A stretch of DNA of 52,643 nucleotides, from positions 1-52,643 of the forward strand of contig CALFFB010000029.1 of assembly GCA_937958075.1 (NCBI GenBank), given 5' to 3'. This document shows positions 1 to 8,438 of this stretch, one piece after another. Below the pieces are notes generated by a model that saw only the letters and a program-made list of their open reading frames with translations, was not told the DNA's origin and searched no databases. Both the position numbers and the translations under genes were made by a program. Each line of letters opens with the position of its first letter. Within the stretch, counting starts at the first letter, position 1. The stretch is from an uncultured Geobacteraceae bacterium (GTDB lineage: Bacteria; Desulfobacterota; Desulfuromonadia; Desulfuromonadales; Geopsychrobacteraceae).

Positions 1-819
1 TTATTCAACCTGATCCCGCCACTGATCGGTGGTAAACCAGTATGCGTATCGCTCCTGCAGCCAGTTGTCGGCATGGCGCAGCCGGACCCAGTTATTGAGG
101 AAATTGAGGAAGTCTACGTCCCCTTTGCGGATGGCAAAACCGATAGGCTCACGGGTAAAGGTTTCCCCCTCAAGGGGCAGATACAACCGGTCGGGATATT
201 TCAGCACCTGAAATTCAGGAAAAGGCTGGGAGGCGACCATGGCCGCTGCCCGGTTGTTCAGTACCTCCTGCAGGGCCTGGCCTTCATCGTCGAACAGCCG
301 CAGCTGCGCCCTGGGCAGATATTTCTGCGCTGCTGCCGCTGCCGTGGTGCCGATGCGAGCGACAATCTCGACCTCGGGCGCATTAAAGGCTTCCAGCCCC
401 AGGCGCTCCGGTGTCGATCGCTTGTTGGCAATAATCGACATTCCGCTGAACTCGTAGGGATCGCTGAAATTGACTTTGAGGTTACGCGCCGGAGTAATGC
501 CCATGCCGCCGATGATGATATCAAACTTGCCTGTGAGCAAGGCCGGGATAATTCCCGACCAGCGGGTCGGCACCAACTCCAGTTCCACCTCCATATCCGC
601 CGCCAGCCGACGCGCGACATCGATCTCAAAACCGACATACTCACCGGTCTTGTCCTGCATGGCCCAGGGCACAAAGGTGGAAAAACCGACCCGCAGGCGA
701 TTCTTCACTATTACCTGTTCGAGGGTACTCTGCTGTGTCAGCTCCTGACGGACACTGGCCGCCAGGGGGGCCGCCAGCATGAGCAGACACAGAAGGAAAA
801 CCAGGATCCTGTTGTTCAT
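1..819 (-). CDS. Amino-acid ABC transporter substrate-binding protein (SBP_bac_3 family)
   Basis: Periplasmic binding protein that should capture a polar amino acid and hand it to the permease encoded just upstream. The 272-residue protein has a Sec signal peptide (residues 1 to about 22, hydrophobic LVFLLCLLMLAAPLAAS). The family-3 solute-binding fold follows: RVGFSTFVPWA near residue 44, GFEIDVARRLA near 84, and the ligand-contact stretch ITPARNLKVNFSDPYE. The length is normal for the family. An SD-like AAGGAG precedes the ATG. It lies 24 bp downstream of the permease in the same direction. No ATPase gene is seen, and it may lie beyond the left edge of the window. The exact ligand (Gln, Glu, Arg or similar) cannot be read from sequence. 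Confidence 0.9.
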   Translation of the reverse strand: MNNRILVFLLCLLMLAAPLAASVRQELTQQSTLEQVIVKNRLRVGFSTFVPWAMQDKTGEYVGFEIDVARRLAADMEVELELVPTRWSGIIPALLTGKFDIIIGGMGITPARNLKVNFSDPYEFSGMSIIANKRSTPERLGLEAFNAPEVEIVARIGTTAAAAAQKYLPRAQLRLFDDEGQALQEVLNNRAAAMVASQPFPEFQVLKYPDRLYLPLEGETFTREPIGFAIRKGDVDFLNFLNNWVRLRHADNWLQERYAYWFTTDQWRDQVE

Positions 820-843
820 CAGCCAACTCCTTGCAGGAAGAGG

Positions 844-1689
844 TTATGTCCGGGAGAAAAGACGATATTCAAGATACTTTACCAATAACGTCAGCAGCAA
901 GGTCACCGCCAGATAAATCGCCGCAACGGCAAACCAGACCTCGAACGTAAGAAAGGTTTCAGCAATGATCTGCTGGCCCCGCATGGTCAGATCGTAAATA
1001 GCAATAGTCGACACCAGCGCCGAATCCTTGACCAGGGAGATCCCCTGACTGGTCAAGGGCGGCAGCATGTTGCGCAACGCCTGGGGCAGAATCACATAGC
1101 GGTAAGTCTGGCGGTGATTCATCCCCAGAGAGGCACTTGCCTCCCACTGCCCCCTGGGCAGAGCGAGAATGCCGGCGCGCACAATTTCCGAAGCGTAGGC
1201 GCCCTCGAACAGACTCAAGGCCAGAACCGCCGCCGTAAAACGCCCCATATCAAAAATCGGGGCAAATACAAAATAGACGACAAAAATCTGGATCAGCAGC
1301 GGTGTATTTCGAATCAGTTCAAGATAGATCCGCGCCATACCTGCAGCCATGTGGCTGCGCGACAGCCGCATCAGGGCGACACAGACGCCGATCAACAGGG
1401 ACACCACCAGGCTGACGGCAACAATCTCCAGGGTAATCCGGAGCCCCTGCAGCAGGGGTCCGAAACTGATGCCATCGGTTGTCCACTGCACCAGATAACG
1501 CTGGAGGCGGTGCCATTGCCAGTTATAGCCGAGGCCTTCTGCCCCCCTCAGCAGTCCGATGCAGCCTCCCGCGGCGACCAGAACAAAGGCCGATAGCTGC
1601 AGCAGGTCGGTTGTCCGCACCGAACGGATTGCAGCCCGGAGGCCAGCGAGTACCCCCGAAAAGGTGACAGCGCAGGGAGACTCACCCAT
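844..1689 (-). CDS. Amino-acid ABC transporter permease (HisM/GlnP family)
   Basis: Inner-membrane permease of a polar amino-acid importer. The 281-residue protein has several hydrophobic segments, the conserved LIRNTPLLIQIFVVYF stretch of this family, and the EAA loop that contacts the ATPase (EASASLGMNHRQTYRYVILP). The N-terminus up to about residue 65 is longer than in minimal family members and includes an extra hydrophobic segment (LLQLSAFVLVAAGGCIGLL). A later start is possible, but the helix argues for the long form. It is transcribed with the binding protein downstream, so the two form a transporter unit whose ATPase is outside the window or elsewhere. Confidence 0.9.
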   Translation of the reverse strand: MGESPCAVTFSGVLAGLRAAIRSVRTTDLLQLSAFVLVAAGGCIGLLRGAEGLGYNWQWHRLQRYLVQWTTDGISFGPLLQGLRITLEIVAVSLVVSLLIGVCVALMRLSRSHMAAGMARIYLELIRNTPLLIQIFVVYFVFAPIFDMGRFTAAVLALSLFEGAYASEIVRAGILALPRGQWEASASLGMNHRQTYRYVILPQALRNMLPPLTSQGISLVKDSALVSTIAIYDLTMRGQQIIAETFLTFEVWFAVAAIYLAVTLLLTLLVKYLEYRLFSRT

Positions 1690-1710
1690 GGTCCGACCGA
1701 CACGGACACA

Positions 1711-2172
1711 TCAGCGCGCCTGGCGTCCTTTGCTCAGGTACTGCTGATGATAGTCTTCTGCCCGCCAGAAGGTCGTTGCTGGAACAATCTCGGTAACGAC
1801 AGGATCCTTATAGCGGCCTGAAGCGGTCAGCTCCGCCCTGACCTCCTCCGCCTGGTGCTGCTGCTCCGGAGTATGAAAAAATATTGCCGACCGATACTGG
1901 GTCCCGATGTCCCAGCCCTGGCGATTGAGGGTCGTTGGATTGTGGCAGCGGAAAAATTCATCCACCAGCTGCCGATAACTGATGCGCAGCGGGTCAAACT
2001 GCAGATCAACAACTTCAGCGTGCCCGGTTTCGCCGCTGCAGACCAGTTCGTAGGTGGGATTGTCCACCGTGCCCCCCATATAACCGACGGCCGTCTTTCC
2101 CACCCCGTTGAGCCTGCGAAAACGCTCTTCGACTCCCCAGAAACAGCCTGCAGCAAAGGTTGCTCTGTTCAT
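1711..2172 (-). CDS. msrA: Peptide-methionine (S)-S-oxide reductase MsrA
   Basis: Repairs methionine-S-sulfoxide in oxidised proteins, with electrons from thioredoxin. The 153-residue protein carries the MsrA signature GCFWGVEE with catalytic Cys10, then GYMGGTVDNPTYELVCSGETGHAE and the YRSAIFF substrate-pocket motif. It is a compact cytoplasmic form without signal peptide or fused MsrB domain. The C-terminus (QQYLSKGRQAR) lacks the terminal resolving cysteines of some MsrAs, so recycling may use an internal cysteine. It lies 21 bp upstream of the permease on the same strand and may be cotranscribed with it. Confidence 0.95.
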   Translation of the reverse strand: MNRATFAAGCFWGVEERFRRLNGVGKTAVGYMGGTVDNPTYELVCSGETGHAEVVDLQFDPLRISYRQLVDEFFRCHNPTTLNRQGWDIGTQYRSAIFFHTPEQQHQAEEVRAELTASGRYKDPVVTEIVPATTFWRAEDYHQQYLSKGRQAR

Positions 2173-2231
2173 TAATGCCTCCGTTCATAAAAGAACAGTG
2201 CTCTGCCCACTGTCCCTCGTTACCCTGGTCA

Positions 2232-3827
2232 TCAGAGGAGGGTCAATATCAGCAGATTAACACAGCCGATGAAAAATCCGAGAATCGCCCCGAACAGGTT
2301 GATGTATTTGAATTGTTCCTTCATTACCCCCATGAGCAGATCCTCCACCTGGAGCAGGTTCAAGCCGTTGACCTTGTCTTCGACCATCTGTCGCACGTTG
2401 AGGGTTTCAACCAGACGGGGAGCTTCCTTCTTCAGCATGTCCTCCACCAGGCGACAGACCCCATCTTCAAGCTGTCCGCGCAGATCGGCCGGTAAACGCG
2501 ATGACAGCAGCCCCAGGGGTTTCTCATAAATCCAGATATTGCTCTGCTCCATCAGAACCTTCTCAACGGTTGCTTGCATCTGCTTTGAGCGCACAGCCTT
2601 GAGAATTTTCTGTGTCAATCCATCAAGACCACTCTCTATCCCCCGGTGGGGCAGCAGGTTGCTGAGGAGGTCGGAAAACGGGCGATCCTTGATGCGATCG
2701 ATGGCACTTTCCGTCAGGATCAAAGCCTGATCTACCGTTGCGTCCGACTGCAGTTTAAGAACCATCTGCTCTTTGACAAAGGTCCTTGCTCCGGCAATAT
2801 TTTCTCTAGATATATTTTGAACATAACTCTTAATTGAACGATCAAGAAGGGCATTCGCTCTTTCTCTTGCCATGTATGCCAATCGTTTTTGGGTTTCCTC
2901 CTGTTGCAGCCAGAGGGCCAGTTCGTCTCCCGCCCGATCAAGAAACGCCGGGATTTTTGCGTAGAGTTTTTTCAGGTCGATAAATCCCGTCAGCAGTCCG
3001 GCCATCCCCCCGAGGGAATCGAGAAAGCCGTCGATGGCGACCTGCCCCTTTTTGACCAGCTGCTGGCGAAACTGCGGATCCTGAAACATCCCGCCGAATT
3101 TCTCGATCAGTACCGGCAGTTCCCGTTCAACCTGATCCAGCACCACCTCCACCAGTTCCTCCGGCAGGTGCTCCCGCACAGGTCGCTCACTGGCCAGCAA
3201 GCGGGCGGTTTTGCCATCGATATAACGACCGACCAGGGCCGCGGTCGCCGGCGACTGAAGCCAGCGGCTGTAGCAATGCCGCAGATGCTCCTGCAGTTCC
3301 TCACTCCGCTGCGCTGTGAGCAGCCCGGCCAGATTCTGCTCCAGCCACTGTTCGCCCTGTTCACGGATAAAGGTGTGCAGGCGCACTTCAAAGGCGTCAC
3401 TGGCCAGATAGGTGTTGATCAATGCACTGACTTTACCCTGCGCCAGTCCGACAAGATCGTCAAAGCGCCGGCGCAGATGCCCTGGTACCAGACCGGCCAG
3501 GGACCCCACGGGCCGGTCAAGAAGCGTCCCTATCCTGGCGGTGACTGCCAGATGCAGTTCAGTTTGAATGGCCTCCTTTTCCAGCGCCCGCCCGACATCC
3601 GCCGCCGTGAGCAGATGGTCACCGACCATCTCCCCCATTTTGGCCGCCAGCTCCCCCCGCTTGCCCGGAATAATACCCGGCGTCAAGGGAATCCTGACCC
3701 CCAGCAGCCGCCAGGGCCGCAGGGGGCGGAACAACATACGAATGGCAATATAGTTGGTAATGTAACCGATGAGGGCGCCCAGCAGGGGCGGCAGCAGAAA
3801 CGGCAGGTACTGGGAAATGGTCATCAC
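2232..3827 (-). CDS. DUF445 family membrane protein
   Basis: Membrane-anchored protein of unknown biochemical function in the DUF445 (YheB/YjiN-like) family. The 531-residue chain begins with a hydrophobic segment (FLLPPLLGALIGYITNYIAI), followed by the family hallmark RMLFRPLRPW and PGIIPGKRGELA. A long, mainly helical charged middle follows, and a second hydrophobic helix (LFGAILGFFIGCVNLLILTLL) closes the C-terminus. This gives a hairpin with a large soluble domain between two membrane anchors. It starts 3 bp after the rimO stop codon on the same strand, so rimO and this gene are probably cotranscribed. The family assignment is firm, but the role is not known. Confidence 0.85.
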   Translation of the reverse strand: MMTISQYLPFLLPPLLGALIGYITNYIAIRMLFRPLRPWRLLGVRIPLTPGIIPGKRGELAAKMGEMVGDHLLTAADVGRALEKEAIQTELHLAVTARIGTLLDRPVGSLAGLVPGHLRRRFDDLVGLAQGKVSALINTYLASDAFEVRLHTFIREQGEQWLEQNLAGLLTAQRSEELQEHLRHCYSRWLQSPATAALVGRYIDGKTARLLASERPVREHLPEELVEVVLDQVERELPVLIEKFGGMFQDPQFRQQLVKKGQVAIDGFLDSLGGMAGLLTGFIDLKKLYAKIPAFLDRAGDELALWLQQEETQKRLAYMARERANALLDRSIKSYVQNISRENIAGARTFVKEQMVLKLQSDATVDQALILTESAIDRIKDRPFSDLLSNLLPHRGIESGLDGLTQKILKAVRSKQMQATVEKVLMEQSNIWIYEKPLGLLSSRLPADLRGQLEDGVCRLVEDMLKKEAPRLVETLNVRQMVEDKVNGLNLLQVEDLLMGVMKEQFKYINLFGAILGFFIGCVNLLILTLL

Positions 3828-3830
3828 AGT

Positions 3831-5183
3831 TTAAGCTTGAGCAACAGGAACAATTTCGCCGATGAGATCATAATCCGTAGAATCCGTGATCCGCAGTTGC
3901 ACATAGTCCCCGACATTGGCCTGGCCGGCGGTAATCAGACACTGCCCGTCGATATCAGGGGCCTGTCGGGCGCTGCGGCCTTTAAGCAACAGGTCGGTCT
4001 CGTCGCTGTAGCCCTCCACCAGGACCTCCTCGATGCGGCCGACCAGTGCCCGGTTTTTCTGGAAGGAGACCCGGGCCTGGGCTTTCATCAGCTTGTTGTA
4101 TCTGGCTTTTTTGGTTTGTCCCGGCACCTGGCGGGGCAGATCCGCCGCCGGGGTTCCTTCTTCACGCGAGTAGCGAAATACCCCGACCCGCTCAAAATGC
4201 CCCTCTTCTACAAATTTCTGCAGCTTGTCGAACTGCTCAGGGGTTTCTCCGGGAAACCCGACAATAAAGGTGGTGCGCAGGGTCAGATCGGGAATCCGCC
4301 GGCGCATGCGCGTGATCAGCTGCCGTGTCTGGCCTTCGTCAAGGCGGCGATTCATCTGCCGAAGGATTGCGTCATCAATGTGCTGCAGTGGCAGATCAAG
4401 GTAGTTGCAGATTTTCCGTTCGCTGGCGATCAGCTCGATCAGCTCATCGGTGATCCCGTCCGGATACGCGTAAAGCAGGCGCAGCCACACCAGCCCGTCG
4501 ATTTTAACCAGCTCTTTGAGCAGTGCCGGCAGGTTTGCGCCATCGCTACGATCCTGGCCGAAGGCGGTGATATCCTGGGCGATCAGGTTGATTTCCGTCA
4601 CCCCCCTGGCAACCAGCCCCTGAACTTCAGCAACCAGCGACGGGATGCTGCGCGACCGCAGATTACCGCGCAATTGCGGGATGACACAATAGGAACAGCG
4701 GTTGGAGCAGCCTTCGGCGATCTTCACATAATTACTGTAGACCGGCGAGGAATTGACCCGCAGGGTGGTGTGATCGTAAAGATAATCGGGCGTTCCGATC
4801 TGACGGGTGGGAACGTCGCGGTCGAACTGCTGTTCCAGCAGCTCGACAATGCGCGCGCCCTCCGAGGTGCCGATGAACAGATCGACTTCGGGCAGCTGCT
4901 GCTGCAGCTGCTCCTGATAGCGTTGCGGCAGACAGCCGGACACCACCAGCAGTTTGCAGCGACCGTGCTGTTTGTGCTCGGCAACCTCGAGAATCGTGTC
5001 CACCGATTCTTCCTTGGCATCATTGATAAAGGCACAGGTGTTGACAATAATGATATCCGCCTGCTGTTCATCGACCACAATCTCGTAGCGATCGGCGGGC
5101 AATTGTCCAAGCATGACCTCGGCGTCGACCAGATTTTTTGGACAGCCTAAACTGACGAGACTGACTTTTAATTTATTCACCAA
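3831..5183 (-). CDS. rimO: Ribosomal protein S12 methylthiotransferase RimO
   Basis: Radical-SAM enzyme that adds a methylthio group to an aspartate of ribosomal protein S12. In 450 residues it shows the N-terminal cluster cysteines of the methylthiotransferase domain (Cys14, Cys50, Cys84) and the radical-SAM CxxxCxxC motif (Cys159, Cys163, Cys166 in CSNRCSYC). A C-terminal TRAM domain follows (from about RALVGRIEEVLVEGY). VSLGCPKNLVDAE at the start is the RimO-type N-terminus and separates it from MiaB. It is the first gene of a close pair with the DUF445 gene downstream. Confidence 0.96.
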   Translation of the reverse strand: MVNKLKVSLVSLGCPKNLVDAEVMLGQLPADRYEIVVDEQQADIIIVNTCAFINDAKEESVDTILEVAEHKQHGRCKLLVVSGCLPQRYQEQLQQQLPEVDLFIGTSEGARIVELLEQQFDRDVPTRQIGTPDYLYDHTTLRVNSSPVYSNYVKIAEGCSNRCSYCVIPQLRGNLRSRSIPSLVAEVQGLVARGVTEINLIAQDITAFGQDRSDGANLPALLKELVKIDGLVWLRLLYAYPDGITDELIELIASERKICNYLDLPLQHIDDAILRQMNRRLDEGQTRQLITRMRRRIPDLTLRTTFIVGFPGETPEQFDKLQKFVEEGHFERVGVFRYSREEGTPAADLPRQVPGQTKKARYNKLMKAQARVSFQKNRALVGRIEEVLVEGYSDETDLLLKGRSARQAPDIDGQCLITAGQANVGDYVQLRITDSTDYDLIGEIVPVAQA

Positions 5184-5245
5184 TGACTTTTTCCTTGAAC
5201 TGTTATCGGATAAACATCTGAAAGAATGAACATGTTTCCTGAAAA

Positions 5246-5731
5246 TCAGGAACGCAGATTCTCGAACTGCAGATCAATTCCAAGGTCCTTGCCCTTGAGC
5301 AGTTGCATAATTTCCTGCAGATCGTCAATCTTCTTTCCGGTCACCCGAACCTGATCGTCCATGATCTGCGCCTGCACTTTCAGCTTGGTCTCCTTGATCA
5401 ACTTGACAATCTCCTTGGCCTTCTCCTTGGAGATACCCTGGACAACAGCCGCCCTGACCCGTATCGCACCATGTGAGGCCGGCTCTTCCTTGCCGTAATC
5501 GAGGCACCTGGGAGACAGGTTCCGCCGGACGAACTTGCTGATGAGGACATCCTTGATGGCCTGCAGCTTATAATCATCCGCAGCAAAGATTTTCAGACTG
5601 TCCTTTTCCAGCTCAAGTTCATTGACAGTTCCCTTGAAATCATAGCGCTGGCCGATCTCCTTGATCGCCTGATTCACCGCATTGTCCACTTCCTGCAGAT
5701 CAACTTTTGACACAATATCGAAACTGGGCAT
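5246..5731 (-). CDS. yajQ: YajQ family nucleotide-binding protein
   Basis: Small cytoplasmic protein of the YajQ/UPF0234 family. Members bind nucleotides, and a Xanthomonas member is reported as a c-di-GMP effector; that role is not shown for this protein. The 161-residue chain starts MPSFDIVSKVDLQEVDNAVN and contains QRYDFKGT, YKLQAIKDVL and the conserved C-terminal FENLRS. The length is typical. It is preceded by an apparently long (about 260 nt) untranslated leader and a plausible sigma-70 promoter, an unusual arrangement for a housekeeping gene of this size. It lies 62 bp upstream of rimO. Confidence 0.95.
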   Translation of the reverse strand: MPSFDIVSKVDLQEVDNAVNQAIKEIGQRYDFKGTVNELELEKDSLKIFAADDYKLQAIKDVLISKFVRRNLSPRCLDYGKEEPASHGAIRVRAAVVQGISKEKAKEIVKLIKETKLKVQAQIMDDQVRVTGKKIDDLQEIMQLLKGKDLGIDLQFENLRS

Positions 5732-5990
5732 CGCTCACTCCCGCCATGTCGTTGGCTTTAGATGATGTACTTTGTCTTGCACGCTGAAATCGCCCCGGCC
5801 CTGCGTCCGAACCGGTTTGAACTCTGCTTTTTGTCTGGATTTATTCAGCACAGGGACGTTAACCCCTTTAGGGACTTTTCCCCACCCTGGCCGTTCGACC
5901 ATCACCATCAGCAGCGCCGGACACCCTTATCACAGGTTTGCCGCTCCCGTGCCCGGATTTGAGCTGAATAGCGTGACCTTTGTTTTTTGA
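5732..5990 (-). other. Long non-coding leader upstream of yajQ, possibly structured
   Basis: This 259-bp stretch has no convincing gene; the short plus-strand frames in it have no family resemblance or good ribosome site. The two ends can pair in the transcript: CACGCT at 5780-5785 complements AGCGTG at 5970-5975, and AAATC at 5787-5791 complements GATTT at 5956-5960. Shorter internal complements include CCCTG/CAGGG. No known riboswitch consensus (TPP, FMN, cobalamin, GEMM) was recognised. It could be a structured leader, an unannotated small RNA, or simple spacer. Confidence 0.35.
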
Positions 5991-5998
5991 ATTGAGGG

Positions 5999-6027
5999 GT
6001 TATATCATAAAAGGTGAGATTGGACAA
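5999..6027 (-). promoter_or_regulatory. Probable sigma-70 promoter for yajQ
   Basis: On the minus strand TTGTCC (6027-6022) and TATAAC (6004-5999) are separated by 17 bp. Transcription would start near 5991 and give a leader of about 260 nt before yajQ. It reads away from the lolA-like gene, whose stop codon is 27 bp upstream of the -35 element. This is motif evidence only. Confidence 0.5.
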
Positions 6028-6053
6028 AGAGCGGACCAGGGAAAAATCCGCAG

Positions 6054-6836
6054 CTAAAAGGCCATATCCTTTTCCGGTATCACCTGTTCGACCCCCGGCG
6101 GTACATCAAAGATGAAATGACTTTCCGCCAGGTTGATATTCCATTGAGGATTATCAAAGAGGATTTTTGTCAGATTCCCCTGGGGATCTTCCACCTCGGT
6201 CGCAACCAATGGAAATACGGATAGCTTTCTGCTGTTGTTTCCATTTTGGACGGCAGCAACAGCGTCAGCGTTGACCACAACCTTGATGTGACGGAAAAAC
6301 CGTGATTCCTGCTGTGGTTTCAGGAGCAGCTGGTAATGGCCCTCCGCATCCTGACGTGGCTGGGCCCAGTCAATGTGAAAGTTCCGCGCCAGATCACCAA
6401 GGCCGCTGAAAAAGGTTAAGGGATTATCGCCATAGTCGATGTTGACCTGGGAGATGTCACTGATGACCACCTGCTGGTTCTCCTGCTGGTAGACCCACAG
6501 GGTTGAGCCGTCGGACACCACCTCCTGCACAGCCGGTGTCCGGTAATTCCAGCGGAATTGCGGTAACGGCATGGTATCGCCGGCAGCATTGCGAAAACGG
6601 AACCAGACCTCTCCCTCCGCACGCTGGGTGCGGCTGATGGCGACAATGGTGGACAGCTGGGTGAATGCTGCGGAAAAATCCGTAATCCGTGATGATGCCA
6701 GCGCCTGCTGGCGAAAAGGGGTTTCCAGGGTGGCGAGCACAGTAGCCAGAGGAACCGGTTCGGCAGCAAGGACATTCCCCGGAAGCCATACCACCAGCAT
6801 CAGCGCCAGCAGACAGGTCGTTAGTTTTTCTGACAC
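6054..6836 (-). CDS. LolA-like outer-membrane lipoprotein carrier protein
   Basis: Periplasmic LolA-fold protein expected to shuttle lipoproteins from the inner to the outer membrane. I place the start at the GTG at 6836 because GGAGG (6843-6847) sits 6 bp upstream. This yields a 260-residue protein beginning with a clean signal peptide (EKLTTCLLALMLVVWLPGNVLAAE). The in-frame ATG at 6866 would add ten charged residues and overlap the upstream gene. LolA features are FSAAFTQLSTIVAISRTQRAEGEVWFRF, FRWNYRTP, DGSTLWVYQQENQQV and PLTFFSGLGDL. It is longer than the classical LolA of about 200 residues. It follows a CheY-like gene on the same strand, an unusual partner. Confidence 0.82.
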   Translation of the reverse strand: MSEKLTTCLLALMLVVWLPGNVLAAEPVPLATVLATLETPFRQQALASSRITDFSAAFTQLSTIVAISRTQRAEGEVWFRFRNAAGDTMPLPQFRWNYRTPAVQEVVSDGSTLWVYQQENQQVVISDISQVNIDYGDNPLTFFSGLGDLARNFHIDWAQPRQDAEGHYQLLLKPQQESRFFRHIKVVVNADAVAAVQNGNNSRKLSVFPLVATEVEDPQGNLTKILFDNPQWNINLAESHFIFDVPPGVEQVIPEKDMAF

Positions 6837-6862
6837 CCTGTTCCTCCTTATTGTGACGAGAT

Positions 6863-7234
6863 TCATTTCTTTTGTTCAAGAGCCTGACGGGCCGCTCGTA
6901 ACAACTGATTTTCGTAAAAAGGTTTGACAATATAGCCGGCGGCTCCAGCATTGAGAACTTCTTCCACCAGTTTTTTTTCTCCCAGAGCACTGCAGACCAG
7001 AATGCGTGCCCGGTCATTCCGGCGCAGAATCCGGCGCATGGTCTCCAGTCCCCCGACCCTGGGCATGACCAGATCCAGAACAACCAGATCCGGTTCGTAT
7101 TCACGATACAGAGCTGCTGCCTCCTCGCCGTCTGCCGCATCGGCGACAACATCCCAGCCCGCATCGGTGAAGATCTCCCGCAGGATGGTGCGCATGTACC
7201 TGGCGTCGTCAACGATCAGAACCCGTCCAGCCAT
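6863..7234 (-). CDS. CheY-like single-domain response regulator
   Basis: Stand-alone receiver domain of 123 residues that would be phosphorylated by an unlinked histidine kinase. Visible receiver residues are the acidic pair Asp9/Asp10 (VLIVDDARYM), phosphoacceptor Asp54 in LVVLDLVMPRVGG, the Ser/Thr position in LVCSALG, and the lysine in YIVKPFYENQ. There is no output domain, so it should act by protein contact, as in chemotaxis or a relay. The next gene is the LolA-like protein 26 bp downstream. No kinase gene is adjacent. Confidence 0.93.
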   Translation of the reverse strand: MAGRVLIVDDARYMRTILREIFTDAGWDVVADAADGEEAAALYREYEPDLVVLDLVMPRVGGLETMRRILRRNDRARILVCSALGEKKLVEEVLNAGAAGYIVKPFYENQLLRAARQALEQKK

Positions 7235-7308
7235 AGGCTCTCCCTCTTTTGCCCTTTATTGCCAACGGCCGGCAGCGGATCACCGGCCTGCTGATCCCTC
7301 TGCTTTCG

Positions 7309-8328
7309 CTAGTCCGACCTGAAATGGTCAAACCCCCGCTGTCGGCACTGATATTCCGTTCCATCCTCCCTGCTGATCCGCAGCCCCTGCTGCTGACAAA
7401 CGGTTCCTATCCTGGTGACTTTCACCTCTGGCTCCAGGCGCTGCTGGAGATCCGCCCAGGGGGAAGTAAAGAGCAACTCATAATCTTCCCCGCCGGCGAG
7501 GGCCAGGTCAAACAGTTCGGGCTCTGCCGTGCAGGCGTCCCTGAATGCCGGTGACAGGGGGACCTTCTCCCGGCTGATTTCCGCACCGACACCGGAAGCA
7601 ACAAGCAGATGCGTCAAATCGGCCAGCAGTCCGTCAGAGACATCGATCATCGCGGTTGCCCAGCCGCCGGCAGCCAGGTACCGTCCCAGGGCCACCTGCG
7701 CCCTCGGTGTATGCAGGCGTGCCGCCAGGCAGGTCGCAGGCTGCTGTCCCGCTTGCAGTCGCTGTAACGCCAGCGCACTGTCCCCCAGGGTCCCGGATAC
7801 GTAAATACTGTCGCCGGGCGCGGCTCCACTCCGTCTGATGATCTGTTCAGGACTGACCGTTCCATGGACCGTCACCGAGATCATCAGGGGGCCGGGTGAA
7901 GCACAGGTATCGCCCCCTGCAAGGACAACATTGCAGGCCTTCGCTTCAGCGATGAAACCACGGATAAACGCGTGCAGGTCTTCGGTCACCATCTGTCTGG
8001 AGAAGCCGAGTCCGAGAAAAAGGGTCCGGGGGCTGCCGCCCATGGCGGCGATATCGCTCAGATTGACGGCTACGGACTTGCGTCCCAGATCGAACATGGA
8101 TGTCCAGCAACGCCTGAAGTGGACATCCTCAATGAGCAGATCCGTACTTGTCAGCAGCAGCTGATCCGCCGCCGTTTGTTCAACAGCGCAATCATCTCCG
8201 ATACCATCGAGCAGGTTGTGTCCCCCTCCCACCTGGGACTGAATCCAGCGGATCAGCTCAAATTCACCTTGCCTGCTGTCCCCCTCGGATTTTTGCCTGC
8301 GCGTTGCTGTACGACTGGAGTCCGTCAT
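7309..8328 (-). CDS. thiL: Thiamine-monophosphate kinase ThiL
   Basis: Phosphorylates thiamine monophosphate to thiamine pyrophosphate with ATP, the last step of cofactor synthesis. The 339-residue protein shows FELIRWIQSQ, the metal/ATP motif GIGDDCAV, STDLLIEDVHFRR, the AVNLSDIAAMGG signature, LAGGDTCASPGPL and the C-terminal DVSDGLLADLTHL and LAGGEDYELLF blocks. The N-terminus (about 22 polar residues before the domain) is slightly extended. No other thiamin genes are nearby. The ribosome site is weak (AGGAT), but the start keeps the complete domain. Confidence 0.94.
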   Translation of the reverse strand: MTDSSRTATRRQKSEGDSRQGEFELIRWIQSQVGGGHNLLDGIGDDCAVEQTAADQLLLTSTDLLIEDVHFRRCWTSMFDLGRKSVAVNLSDIAAMGGSPRTLFLGLGFSRQMVTEDLHAFIRGFIAEAKACNVVLAGGDTCASPGPLMISVTVHGTVSPEQIIRRSGAAPGDSIYVSGTLGDSALALQRLQAGQQPATCLAARLHTPRAQVALGRYLAAGGWATAMIDVSDGLLADLTHLLVASGVGAEISREKVPLSPAFRDACTAEPELFDLALAGGEDYELLFTSPWADLQQRLEPEVKVTRIGTVCQQQGLRISREDGTEYQCRQRGFDHFRSD

Positions 8329-8374
8329 GGTGATCCTGTTTCCCTGATTGCGGATTCAACCGCCATTGTACCGC

Positions 8375-8404
8375 AAAAAAGGCGGCCGGCATATGCCGAC
8401 CGCC
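8375..8404 (-). terminator. Intrinsic terminator of pckA
   Basis: On the minus strand a 10-bp GC-rich hairpin (arms 8404-8395 and 8390-8381, loop ATAT, one G-U wobble) is followed by six T (8380-8375). It lies 34 bp past the pckA stop codon and before thiL, so it separates the two transcripts. Confidence 0.85.
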
Positions 8405-8438
8405 CTGTCTTTAGCTCTGTTCTGCTGGCCTTTTGCGG

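Noticed and set aside
2889..5150. 753-codon open frame on the plus strand
   Set aside because: Lies antisense to rimO and the DUF445 gene, has no recognisable domain, and is rich in Gln, Arg and Pro as expected for a shadow of GC-rich coding DNA.
5762..5990. Small plus-strand frames in the yajQ leader
   Set aside because: No ribosome site and no conserved sequence; the paired ends of the region fit an RNA structure better.
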